Below, one piece after another: positions 6,874 to 14,338 of a stretch of 36,652 nt of DNA. The notes below the pieces were generated by a model, which saw nothing but the letters and a program-made list of their open reading frames with translations, ran no database searches and was not told where the DNA came from. Every line of letters starts with the position of its first letter. The stretch's first letter is position 1. A program made the translations under genes and the position numbers. The DNA comes from a virus. The DNA lies in the IMG/VR virus record IMGVR_UViG_3300006916_000135, positions 1 through 36,652 of that record; one strand, 5' to 3'.

Positions 6874-7075
6874 GGCATTACCTACAGAAGATACAAAAGG
6901 AGAAATAGTTGGAATATTTTACAACAGACATGGTGAGGTTTATACCACCGATAGTATCCGTATTGATATGGATGGGGGTAGAATTATACTGGCTCAACAG
7001 GGATCAGGTTATCACGAACTTAATAAAAAGAATTGGAAACAGGAATTAAAGTTTTATGAAATACAGGGGCATTAG
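6842..7075 (+). CDS. Small hypothetical protein
   Basis: This 77-residue protein starts 32 bp before the stop of the 2OG-type gene and ends inside the start of the carbamoyltransferase. It has an N-terminal helix (RKEELIALIKALP), then a strand-rich section with a Gly-Asn-Arg-His-Gly turn (IFYNRHGEVY) and a basic W-containing tail. No family recognised. The tight overlaps suggest translational coupling to the carbamoyltransferase. Confidence 0.6.
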   Translation: MRKEELIALIKALPTEDTKGEIVGIFYNRHGEVYTTDSIRIDMDGGRIILAQQGSGYHELNKKNWKQELKFYEIQGH

Positions 7076-8393
7076 TTCAGGCTTTCATGATGCCGCAGTT
7101 GCTTTTGTAAGTAACAATCAAATTACATTCGCTAGTCATAGTGAGAGATTCTCTCGCATCAAAAATGACAAGCATTTAGATCCAAAATTAGCACAATGTC
7201 ATAGCTTTGAAAAAACAGTTTTCTACGAAGATGTGGCACTTAAAAATCAAAGACGAGAGAAATTCAACATGGCTCCTGTAAAGGTTCCAGAATATCCTTT
7301 CGTCAAACATCACCAAAGTCATATGGCAGCAGGCTATTTTACCTGCCCATTCGATACTAAGGATGCAGTATGCGTTGTAATAGACGCTATTGGTGAATGG
7401 GATACTGTCACCATCTGGAAAGATGGAGTGAAAGTCTACAGTAGGCAGTATCCTTATTCGCTTGGACTATTCTATAGTGCAATTACTAAAAGAATAGGAT
7501 TGAAGCCAAATGAAGATGAGTACATAACAATGGGTATGGCAGCATTTGGAGAGCCAGTATTAGATCTAAAGTGGGTATGGTACCCACATTATAACTGGCA
7601 CAAAGGATTTAAGGTTGAAGATTTCAAAGGCGTTCATCCATATGATATCGCCGCATCTGCACAAGCTGAGTTAGAAAATGAACTTATGAGGATTATGCAG
7701 ATTGCAAAACAGTATGGAAAAGACTTAATTTATGGGGGCGGGGTCGCTCTCAACTGCGTGGCAAACGCTAAAATAAGAAACATGTTTAGGAATATGTGGA
7801 TATTTCCTAATCCTGGCGATGCTGGCAGTAGTCTTGGTGCAATATTATGCGAAACAAGACAACATATAGATTTTAAAGACTGCTTTCTTGGATATTTAAT
7901 TGATAATAGATTAAATCCTAGAGAAGTAGTTGATCATTTATTAAAACATAAAGTAGTAGGAGTTGCAAATGGAAGAGCTGAATTTGGTCCTCGTGCTTTG
8001 GGTAATCGCAGTTTGCTTGCTGATCCAAGGTATAGCGTTAAAGGAACTGTTAATAGGATAAAGAGAAGGCAACAGTTTAGACCTTTTGCACCTGCTATTT
8101 TAGCAGAATATTTTAACGATTATTTTTATGGAGAAGCAAATGAGTATATGCAGTATACTACAGTCGCTAAGCATGATTATTCGTCAGTCATACATGTGGA
8201 TGGAACAAGTAGAACACAGATCGTACGTCCATCGAATAACTCCAGATTGCGACTTATACTAGAAGAATTTTACGAAAGAACAGGATGTCCTATGTTACTA
8301 AACACAAGTTTGAATATTAAAGGTCAACCAATGGTAAATACATGGGAGGACGCACTAGAATTTGAAAAGAAATACGGAGTGAAAGTATTTTGA
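7056..8393 (+). CDS. O-carbamoyltransferase, NodU/CmcH/TobZ family
   Basis: This 445-residue protein belongs to the carbamoyltransferase family that transfers a carbamoyl group from carbamoyl phosphate, via carbamoyl-AMP, to a hydroxyl. Visible signatures: an N-terminal actin/Kae1-like start GISSGFHDAA (5-14), the metal-binding H-x-x-x-H in KHHQSHMAAG (His85, His89), GGGVALNC (227-234), PGDAGSSLGA (253-262), and GRAEFGPRALGNRS (306-319) of the C-terminal YrdC-like-related domain. It is shorter than well-studied members (about 570 residues). It is followed, with a 4-bp stop/start overlap, by an SGNH hydrolase-like gene. Phage carbamoyltransferases have been proposed to act on modified bases or on glycans; the acceptor here is unknown. 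Confidence 0.9.
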   Translation: MKYRGISSGFHDAAVAFVSNNQITFASHSERFSRIKNDKHLDPKLAQCHSFEKTVFYEDVALKNQRREKFNMAPVKVPEYPFVKHHQSHMAAGYFTCPFDTKDAVCVVIDAIGEWDTVTIWKDGVKVYSRQYPYSLGLFYSAITKRIGLKPNEDEYITMGMAAFGEPVLDLKWVWYPHYNWHKGFKVEDFKGVHPYDIAASAQAELENELMRIMQIAKQYGKDLIYGGGVALNCVANAKIRNMFRNMWIFPNPGDAGSSLGAILCETRQHIDFKDCFLGYLIDNRLNPREVVDHLLKHKVVGVANGRAEFGPRALGNRSLLADPRYSVKGTVNRIKRRQQFRPFAPAILAEYFNDYFYGEANEYMQYTTVAKHDYSSVIHVDGTSRTQIVRPSNNSRLRLILEEFYERTGCPMLLNTSLNIKGQPMVNTWEDALEFEKKYGVKVF

Positions 8394-9145
8394 TCTATTG
8401 GAATGGATGTAGCTTTGTAAAAGGTTATGAACTCACAGAGAAGAATAGTAACTTTGTAAATAAAGTATCTGAGCATTTTAATCAAGAGTTTGTAAATGAT
8501 GCTAAAGTAGGTGGATCAAATGATAGAATCTACCGAACAACGATAGAGTATTGTTTAAAAAATAAACCAGATTTAGTAGTTATTATGTGGTCTGGTATTA
8601 ATCGCCAAGAGTATTTAATGCGAATGGAAAATACTTGGCGACAAATGAATTGGTCAAATTGGTACTGTAATTTAAAAACAGGACTCACAGATGTAACAAG
8701 ATCAGTTCTTCATCACCACCCTGGCGTTACAGATACCGAACAAGAAGTTCTACAAGGATGGGCAAAGTTTAAAAGTGTAAAGTATAACCTAAAAACTACT
8801 TTAAATTACATGATAGGACTAAAATATTTTTTACAAGCTAAAAACATTCCTTATCTTTATTATAACTTTTCTGATGGGCAGTATAAGCCTTTCTTTAAGT
8901 TTTTAGATGAAGAATACTTCGAAGCTGCAAATATCATATGGAGTCCTACTGTTACTCTTACTAGAGAAGACTACTTAGTAGAACTTCCACATCTTACAGA
9001 AAAGATAGGAATGTATGACTTTACACTAAAACATGGATACAAGATGGGTCGAAGAGATCATCCTCTTGAAGATGCTCATCAAGCATATGGTGAGTACATA
9101 ATTAAGGACATTTACGATAATGAATATGATAAAATCTTGGTTTAA
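8390..9145 (+). CDS. SGNH/GDSL hydrolase-like protein
   Basis: The 251-residue frame starts with TTG overlapping the stop of the carbamoyltransferase (TTGA). The layout matches an SGNH hydrolase: block I WNGCSFVKGYEL (4-15) with Ser8 as candidate nucleophile, a Gly-containing block GGSNDRIYR (41-49) where Asn would stabilise the oxyanion, a strand PDLVVIMWSG (60-69) and a C-terminal DHP-x-x-x-AH-x-x-x-GEYI in which Asp and His complete a triad. Members are esterases or acetyl/acyl transferases acting on carbohydrates. Its tie to the carbamoyltransferase suggests both work on the same glycan or small molecule. The fold is likely; substrate unknown. Confidence 0.72.
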   Translation: MIYWNGCSFVKGYELTEKNSNFVNKVSEHFNQEFVNDAKVGGSNDRIYRTTIEYCLKNKPDLVVIMWSGINRQEYLMRMENTWRQMNWSNWYCNLKTGLTDVTRSVLHHHPGVTDTEQEVLQGWAKFKSVKYNLKTTLNYMIGLKYFLQAKNIPYLYYNFSDGQYKPFFKFLDEEYFEAANIIWSPTVTLTREDYLVELPHLTEKIGMYDFTLKHGYKMGRRDHPLEDAHQAYGEYIIKDIYDNEYDKILV

Positions 9146-9224
9146 GAAATTACAAGTCATGTGGTTTGAATGGAAACTAAAACGAAACTACCACGCAGAC
9201 ACCTATGTCTATGAGGATGAGTAA
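9126..9224 (+). CDS. 32-residue basic/aromatic mini-protein (possible)
   Basis: A short frame starts at ATG 9126, 20 bp before the end of the SGNH-like gene, in the overlapping style of this genome. It encodes 32 residues, basic and Trp/Tyr-rich at the start (MIKSWFKKLQVMWFEWKLKR) and acidic at the end. There is no clear SD. It fills most of the gap before the next promoter. It may be a real mini-gene or chance. Confidence 0.35.
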   Translation: MIKSWFKKLQVMWFEWKLKRNYHADTYVYEDE

Positions 9225-9266
9225 AGTTGTTCCTGAAAATTTTTGCCACATTTTCAAAAATAATTC

Positions 9267-9295
9267 TTGACTTTTGGTCAAGATTTCTATATAAT
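9267..9295 (+). promoter_or_regulatory. Sigma70-type promoter P3 for the ligase C-terminal gene
   Basis: TTGACT (9267-9272), 17 bp, TATAAT (9290-9295), with TAATTC before and ATAT after, as in the other four promoters. The expected transcription start is near 9302. Unlike the others it leaves a leader of about 20 nt with GAGAGAG (9308-9314) ahead of the TTG at 9322, so this transcript has a conventional ribosome-binding site. Confidence 0.85.
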
Positions 9296-9321
9296 ATATA
9301 AATATTTGAGAGAGAAACAAT

Positions 9322-10098
9322 TTGAGAGAAATTATACCACCGACAAGTTGCCCCGCATGTGACTCTGTTCTTGAGTTAGTCAATGAACAGTTGTTCTGCA
9401 GGAACTACGCTTGTCCTGAACAGTGGGATAAAAAGTTGTCTCATTTTGCTTCCACTCTAAAAATCAAAGGACTTGGTCCTGCAACTATTGAAAAGTTGCA
9501 AGTTTTGGATTATCCAGAACTGTATGAGTTATCTGTTGATGACTTAGTTGATAGAATAGGATCTGAGAAACTGGCAAGTAAATTGTTTGACGAAATACAA
9601 AAGTCTAAAAGCGTTAGCTTGCAAGAATTACTGCCAGCTTTCTCTATCAGTTTAATCGGTCAATCGGCTTCTCAAAAATTATGCGATAGTATCACATCTG
9701 TCGATGAGATATCAGAGACTACTTGTGTAGAAGCGGGCATTGGTCCGAAAGCGACTGCTAATCTATTGTCTTGGTTAGAAACAGAGTTCAAACCCAACAA
9801 ATACAGAGACTCATTACCTTTCAACTGGAAAGTTAAGAAAGTAAATAAAATAGAAAAGGTTCAAGGAGTTGTCTGCATTACTGGTAAGTTGAAAAGCTAT
9901 CCGACTAAGGCTCATGCAGAACAAGTTCTCAAAAATTTCGGATTTATAACTAAACCCAGTCTGACTAAAGACTGCACTCACTTAGTAAATGAGAGTGGAA
10001 TTGAGTCAGCCAAAACACAGACAGCTCGGGAACGAGGTGTCATAATAATAACAAACATTAGACATTTAATAGAGGAAAACACAAATGGCATTACCTAA
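9322..10098 (+). CDS. ligB: NAD-dependent DNA ligase, C-terminal half (zinc finger, HhH, BRCT)
   Basis: This 258-residue protein supplies the domains missing from the 4625 gene: a four-Cys zinc finger (Cys10, Cys13, Cys26, Cys31), tandem helix-hairpin-helix motifs (IKGLGPATIEKL at 48-59 and a second around 105-150), and a C-terminal BRCT domain (about 177-250, with GVVCITGKL and THLVN). In LigA these parts grip nicked DNA, while the other half does the adenylation chemistry. The start is TTG 9322 with GAGAGAG upstream. The name ligB follows the subunit-B convention used for split phage ligases. It overlaps the next gene by 14 bp. A functional two-subunit ligase is inferred. Confidence 0.9.
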   Translation: MREIIPPTSCPACDSVLELVNEQLFCRNYACPEQWDKKLSHFASTLKIKGLGPATIEKLQVLDYPELYELSVDDLVDRIGSEKLASKLFDEIQKSKSVSLQELLPAFSISLIGQSASQKLCDSITSVDEISETTCVEAGIGPKATANLLSWLETEFKPNKYRDSLPFNWKVKKVNKIEKVQGVVCITGKLKSYPTKAHAEQVLKNFGFITKPSLTKDCTHLVNESGIESAKTQTARERGVIIITNIRHLIEENTNGIT

Positions 10099-10798
10099 AT
10101 GGACAGATGAAAGAACTCAACAGTTAGTGGATTTCGTTGGTAACGAATCTCCAGTTTCTCAGTCAACAGTAGCTGACGCTGCTGAAAACCTTGAAACTAC
10201 TGTTAGATCAGTTTCATCAAAATTAAGAAAAATGGGATTTGATGTAGAACTTGCTTCAGCAGGTAACAGCAAATCATTCACATCAGAGCAAGAAGCAACT
10301 TTACAAGCTTTTGTAACAGACAATTCAGGCTCTTACACTTATGCAGAAATCGCTAGCAACTTTGCTGGTGGAGAGTTCTCTGCTAAGTCAATTCAAGGTA
10401 AAATTCTTTCTATGCAACTTACCGAGCATGTTAAACCAGCTCCTAAAGTTGAAACTGTAAAGACTTACACTGAATCAGAAGAATCACAATTCGTTGACAT
10501 GGTTAACGGTGGTTCTTTTATCGAAGAAATTGCTGATGCCCTAGGCAAATCAGTAAATTCAATCAGAGGTAAAGCACTTTCACTTCTTAGAGCAGGTGAA
10601 ATCAATGCTATACCAAAACAAAGAGATACAAAAGGAACAAGCAAGTCCGATCCACTTGCTGACTTAGATATCAGCGACATGAGTGTCGAAGAAATTGCTG
10701 ACAATATCGGCAAAACTGTAAGAGGCGTTAAAACAATGTTGACCAGAAGAGGTCTTCAGTGCGCTGACTACGATGGATCAGCTCGTAAAGAGAAGTAA
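10085..10798 (+). CDS. Multi-repeat Myb/HTH-like DNA-binding protein
   Basis: This 237-residue protein is built from repeated Myb/SANT-like helical units: KWTDERTQQLVDFVG...SKLRKMG (about 5-51), SFTSEQEATLQAFV...GKILSM (about 64-110), TYTESEESQFVDMV...GKALSLL (about 126-169), and a shorter DMSVEEIADNIGKTVRGVK...RRG (about 197-224). The repeats share T/S-x-E start and S-V/I-x-x-K/R-L/I end. An internally repeated DNA-binding protein of this type could coat or organise DNA or act in replication. It follows the ligase subunit directly (start inside its end, with GAGG just upstream) and is closed by a strong terminator. Function unproven. Confidence 0.72.
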   Translation: MALPKWTDERTQQLVDFVGNESPVSQSTVADAAENLETTVRSVSSKLRKMGFDVELASAGNSKSFTSEQEATLQAFVTDNSGSYTYAEIASNFAGGEFSAKSIQGKILSMQLTEHVKPAPKVETVKTYTESEESQFVDMVNGGSFIEEIADALGKSVNSIRGKALSLLRAGEINAIPKQRDTKGTSKSDPLADLDISDMSVEEIADNIGKTVRGVKTMLTRRGLQCADYDGSARKEK

Positions 10799-10813
10799 AT
10801 TATAAACACAACT

Positions 10814-10838
10814 AAGCGGGGTTCGCCCCGCTTATTTT
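10814..10838 (+). terminator. Strong rho-independent terminator
   Basis: A perfect 8-bp stem AAGCGGGG (10814-10821) / CCCCGCTT (10826-10833) closed by a TTCG tetraloop and followed by ATTTTTG. It lies 15 bp after the stop of the Myb-like repeat gene and separates that unit from the helicase gene. The UUCG-type loop makes it an unusually stable hairpin. Confidence 0.92.
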
Positions 10839-10854
10839 TGTTCGGGAGAGTTTT

Positions 10855-12213
10855 TTGACATTAGAGAGTGGATTACTAAAACAAATTATATCGCTTGGTG
10901 ATTTTGACACATGGAATCATCTTAAGCAACACTACTTTCCAGAAGGAGAGTATCAAAAGCTATGGTCTATAGTAGATAAGCATGTGAACAAATACCACGA
11001 ACTTCCCACCTTTGAACAACTAAAACTAGAGATACGCTCTAGGGAATTGCAAGAAAAGATCTATGCAATCGAGGCAGTCGATACAGACATCGAGCCACAC
11101 ATCCTTTTAGATTACCTAAAAAATCAATTTACCCAAAATGAAATACTAGCCCGTATTGAAAATTACGTGGAACAAACCATTGCAATCTCCGATGCAAAAG
11201 AGAACATTGATCTTTTGCAGGAGATTGTAGTTCAGGTTGAAGATAGAGTTGACGTAAACGACGACGCAGAAAACATGAACTACGTCGAACTCTTTGATGA
11301 CGAAGAAGATCTCAAGAAACATCTTCCATTGGGTCTCAATCAAGATTATGATATCGGTTTTACATTCTCTCCCAAAGATTTGGTCGTTGTTGGCGGCTAT
11401 CGAGGCGGAGGCAAATCCTTTACCTGTTGTAATATGGCAGTATCTGCCCACGAACGTGGACGCAGTGTACTCTACTTTACAATAGAAATGGATTCACGAG
11501 CCATCTTGCAACGTATGTGTGCAATGGCTACTGGAGTGCCTATCAGTAGGCTTTCGAGAAGAAAACTCTTTGATAAAGAGTGGGATCTCGTTGCTGAGTG
11601 GTGGGCAAACCGTTTTGAAAATGGAGGTATGCACTTAGCAAACTTCTCCAAGCACAGGGACTTTGACAAGTTTCACCGTGAACTCACAAGAAACAAGTTG
11701 ACCTCTGGTGCACAAATAGACGTTCATTACGATCCTGGACTCACTCTCTCAAAGATCGTAAACATTGTTCGTCAGAAACGACTTCAGTTACCAGACTTAG
11801 GTCTGATAATCGTGGACTACCTCAACCAAGTTAAACGCCACAACGCTCCAAGTCGTTCAGGTCAGTATGACTGGACTGAACAGATAGAGATTTCAAAAGG
11901 TTTAAAACAGTTGGCACAAGAAGAAAAATGTTTAATCGTGTCAGCTTTCCAGACTTCCGAAAAAGGAGAAGTCAGATTCTCAAAAGGTATTCTCGATGCA
12001 GTAGATGCTGCTTACAGTATTCAGCATTGGGGAGATCAAGAACAGTGCATCAAGTTTGTATGTACTAAAATGAGAAATGGAAAAGTAGAAGGATTCACCT
12101 CGACTATGAACTGGGAATCATTAAAGATCGGACCACAAACCGCTATTGATCCCGATGAACGAGCTGAGTTAAAAGAAACAATGGAAACTGGAGAAAGCAC
12201 ATATGATTTATGA
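10855..12213 (+). CDS. Replicative DNA helicase, DnaB/RecA-like
   Basis: This 452-residue protein unwinds DNA at the fork as a hexamer. The C-terminal RecA-like core has Walker A GGYRGGGKSF (180-189), a Glu after it in YFTIEMD (207-213, motif H1a), Walker B GLIIVDYLNQVK (316-327) and a Gln-containing AFQTSEKGE segment that fits motif H3. The N-terminal 150 residues are a helical domain as in DnaB. Unlike T7 gp4, primase is a separate gene (13499). Start is TTG 10855 with GGGAGAG 4 nt upstream; I see no promoter between the terminator and this start, so transcription may come from read-through. The TGA overlaps the next ATG. Confidence 0.92.
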   Translation: MTLESGLLKQIISLGDFDTWNHLKQHYFPEGEYQKLWSIVDKHVNKYHELPTFEQLKLEIRSRELQEKIYAIEAVDTDIEPHILLDYLKNQFTQNEILARIENYVEQTIAISDAKENIDLLQEIVVQVEDRVDVNDDAENMNYVELFDDEEDLKKHLPLGLNQDYDIGFTFSPKDLVVVGGYRGGGKSFTCCNMAVSAHERGRSVLYFTIEMDSRAILQRMCAMATGVPISRLSRRKLFDKEWDLVAEWWANRFENGGMHLANFSKHRDFDKFHRELTRNKLTSGAQIDVHYDPGLTLSKIVNIVRQKRLQLPDLGLIIVDYLNQVKRHNAPSRSGQYDWTEQIEISKGLKQLAQEEKCLIVSAFQTSEKGEVRFSKGILDAVDAAYSIQHWGDQEQCIKFVCTKMRNGKVEGFTSTMNWESLKIGPQTAIDPDERAELKETMETGESTYDL

Positions 12214-12428
12214 TAGATGCAAAAGCGCACCTTATGGACATGGTTTCCTTATTTGGAGAAAGTATAGACATGATTCTATATACAGAAATACAGTTACAAG
12301 AAGCTTATAGAGAATATTGTAATAATCTACCTAGGTGGATGCCAGTTCCTGACATAGAGGAATTTAGAATAATCTTTGAAGACTATTGGAATGATGAAAT
12401 ATGGGAGATAAATAACAGTGGCGGATGA
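12210..12428 (+). CDS. Small acidic hypothetical protein
   Basis: This 72-residue acidic, aromatic-rich protein begins at an ATG overlapping the helicase stop (ATGA). It contains LQEAYREYCNNLPRWMPVP and EEFRIIFEDYWNDEIWEI, a pattern of amphipathic helices with several Trp. No family recognised. The next gene's GTG start lies 11 bp before its end. Confidence 0.6.
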   Translation: MIDAKAHLMDMVSLFGESIDMILYTEIQLQEAYREYCNNLPRWMPVPDIEEFRIIFEDYWNDEIWEINNSGG

Positions 12429-12888
12429 TAGAGTAAGTAGAAAAACGGCAGAGTTAGTGCCACTACCACCACATACTTGGTATGTAAGAACTATTGGATG
12501 GTTATTGGAACAGGAAAAAGTAAAAGAAAATATTATGAATGTTCCACCAAATGAGCCTCTACGAGAAGCTCTAAAGAATGAAGGAGTACGACCTCCTTTT
12601 CTCTGTATGCCAAATTGGTACCCGATTGCAGGAAGTCAAAGACTTAGAGTACTAAGTGAATTGCCTGAGTTATGGGATCAAGAAGTAAGAGTGTGCAGAT
12701 TTAATGAAGAATGGTGGCTTATGTTTTACCTTTGGGGAGACAAAGCTGAAAGAGATAGAATCGTAGCTATTTGGTTTCAAATGGCAGAACTGGTATGGAA
12801 ATCTATGTATTATGAAGATGATCCTAAGTTTAAAGAATACGAGAGATTAGGAGACACACTTCCTTGGAAACATAAGCAAAATGGTTGA
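12418..12888 (+). CDS. ParB-like domain protein (tentative)
   Basis: This 156-residue protein starts with GTG 12418. Residues 44-90 resemble a ParB/sulfiredoxin-type domain: EPLREALKNEGVRPPFLC, then NWYPIAGSQRLRVLSEL, where GSQR...V/A corresponds to the family's G-x-x-R-x-x-A motif, and EVRVCRF as a following strand. ParB-fold domains in phages can be DNA-binding, nuclease or NTP-using modules. The C-terminal half is Trp-rich (LMFYLWGDKAERDRIVAIWF) and not recognised. It sits between helicase and methyltransferase, with overlaps on both sides. Function is a guess. Confidence 0.5.
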   Translation: MADDRVSRKTAELVPLPPHTWYVRTIGWLLEQEKVKENIMNVPPNEPLREALKNEGVRPPFLCMPNWYPIAGSQRLRVLSELPELWDQEVRVCRFNEEWWLMFYLWGDKAERDRIVAIWFQMAELVWKSMYYEDDPKFKEYERLGDTLPWKHKQNG

Positions 12889-13465
12889 GATTACACAAAA
12901 AGCAACAGATTATTTAAAAGACGAATATCGTATGATTCATGCCAATAAAGATATTGGTATGATGATTGGTGAGCAAGTTATGTATTGGGTTTGGAATATT
13001 CAAGATCTAACATTTGAGTTTGCAGGCGATGTTCGCATACTAGACTTTGGATGCGGTAAAGCATATCCTTACACTAAAAGAAGAATACATAGACTTTGGG
13101 ACACTACTAAAGTTATATTTTATGATATTGGAATACCAAAGTTTGAAAAGAAACCACCAGTAGGTGAGTTTAATGCAGTCGTATCCTGTGATGTGCTAGA
13201 GCATATTCCAGAAGATGAAATAGATGCAACTTTTGAGTATTGGTATGCAAATCCAAACATGAAGTTTGTGTTTGCAACTATAGCAGGTTTCCCAGCAAGA
13301 GCCACACTGAGTGATGGTAGCAATGCTCATGTAACTCTCAAACCAATAGAGTGGTGGATTGAAAAAATCAAGAAGTATCAAAATTGCAAAACAGAGCTAA
13401 TGTACTTCCCCGAAAAAGGTAAGCAGTATGCAGCCCAAAGATACATACTCGAATATAGTTCTTGA
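12881..13465 (+). CDS. Class I SAM-dependent methyltransferase
   Basis: This 194-residue protein shows the Rossmann-type methyltransferase signatures: motif I VRILDFGCGKAYPY (51-64), an acidic residue at the end of strand 2 (FYDIG, about 80-84) and motif IV CDVLEHIPEDEI (103-114). It resembles small-molecule or glycan methyltransferases of the Methyltransf_11/23 type rather than DNA methyltransferases (no DPPY/NPPY or PC motif). Its substrate cannot be told. The stop codon TGA is part of the -35 box TTGACA of the primase promoter. It overlaps the ParB-like gene by 8 bp. Confidence 0.78.
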   Translation: MVEITQKATDYLKDEYRMIHANKDIGMMIGEQVMYWVWNIQDLTFEFAGDVRILDFGCGKAYPYTKRRIHRLWDTTKVIFYDIGIPKFEKKPPVGEFNAVVSCDVLEHIPEDEIDATFEYWYANPNMKFVFATIAGFPARATLSDGSNAHVTLKPIEWWIEKIKKYQNCKTELMYFPEKGKQYAAQRYILEYSS

Positions 13466-13490
13466 CATACAGTTAAAAATAGTGTATAAT
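13462..13490 (+). promoter_or_regulatory. Sigma70-type promoter P4 for the primase gene
   Basis: TTGACA (13462-13467), 17 bp, TATAAT (13485-13490), with TAGTTC before. The TGA inside the -35 box is the stop codon of the methyltransferase gene. The primase ATG at 13499 is 9 nt after the -10 box, so the transcript should begin within about 0-3 nt of the start codon (leaderless). Confidence 0.9.
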
Positions 13491-13498
13491 AATATCAT

Positions 13499-14338
13499 AT
13501 GACAGCAGAGGAATTTTTACAAGAAAAAGGCATAAGATTTACCCACAGTGGTAGAGACTGCCTTATATCATGTTTAAATCCTGAGCATGATGATAGTAAC
13601 CCATCAATGCGAGTTGATCGAGTTACAGGTTTATTTAATTGTTTTCCTTGTGGTTTTAAAGGAAACATTTTTACCTACTTCGGAGCACCACAGTCTCCAC
13701 TAGAAGTAAGGATTCATAGAATAAAAGAAAAAGTATTACAAATCAGATCACAAACAGTCGGTCTAACTCTCCCAAAAGAAAGACTGAAATGGCAAGGTGG
13801 TGTGTTCCGAGGAATCAGTGCTAAAACACTTGAGATTTGGGACGCTTTCACATGGGATGCTCCAAAGTTCGAAGGACGCATCATCTTTCCAATTAGAGAT
13901 ATAACTGGGAAAACAGTAGCACTGATAGGCAGAATGATTAATGATGTAGGACCAAACAAGTACTATATCTATCCACAAGGAGTACAAATGCCATTCTGTC
14001 CAGCGAAAGTTAAACCGATACAGAACAGAGTTATTTTGGTTGAAGGAATCTTTGATGCTCTCAACCTTTGGGACAAAGGTCTCAAGAACACAGTTTGTTG
14101 CTTCGGCACAAACCAAATGAACTGGGTTAAACTCAGTTTACTTAAATTACAAGGAGTCAGAGGACTGGACATCATGTTTGATGGCGATGATGCAGGACGC
14201 AAAGCAGCAGAGGCAACCAAAGGATTAGCAGAGAAGTTGGAAATGTCAGTGCAAATCATAACACTCAAAGATGGACAAGATCCTGGCAATATGAATCAAT
14301 CAACAGTAGACAAGGTTAGAAAGAGATTATATGGGTAA
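13499..14338 (+). CDS. DNA primase, zinc-binding plus TOPRIM
   Basis: This 279-residue DnaG/T7-gp4-type primase makes RNA primers for the lagging strand. The N-terminal zinc-binding domain uses Cys25, His30, Cys48 and Cys51 (SCLNPEHDDSNPSMR then FNCFPCGFKGN). The TOPRIM domain follows, with VILVEGIFDALNLW (178-191; Glu182 acidic centre) and DIMFDGDDAGRKAA (224-237; DxD acidic pair). It carries no helicase domain; the DnaB-like helicase is encoded at 10855. The leaderless promoter decides the start at 13499. The start of the following gene overlaps its stop by 8 bp. Confidence 0.93.
   Translation: MTAEEFLQEKGIRFTHSGRDCLISCLNPEHDDSNPSMRVDRVTGLFNCFPCGFKGNIFTYFGAPQSPLEVRIHRIKEKVLQIRSQTVGLTLPKERLKWQGGVFRGISAKTLEIWDAFTWDAPKFEGRIIFPIRDITGKTVALIGRMINDVGPNKYYIYPQGVQMPFCPAKVKPIQNRVILVEGIFDALNLWDKGLKNTVCCFGTNQMNWVKLSLLKLQGVRGLDIMFDGDDAGRKAAEATKGLAEKLEMSVQIITLKDGQDPGNMNQSTVDKVRKRLYG

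Noticed and set aside
9234-9256. Weak hairpin TGAAAAT/ATTTTCA before promoter P3 as a terminator
   Set aside because: The stem is AT-only and short, and the run of A rather than T after it does not fit a rho-independent terminator on this strand.
10855-10880. TTGACA at 10856 as a promoter -35 box for the helicase
   Set aside because: No matching -10 box at 16-18 bp, and the TTG is the better start codon of the helicase with an SD 4 nt upstream.
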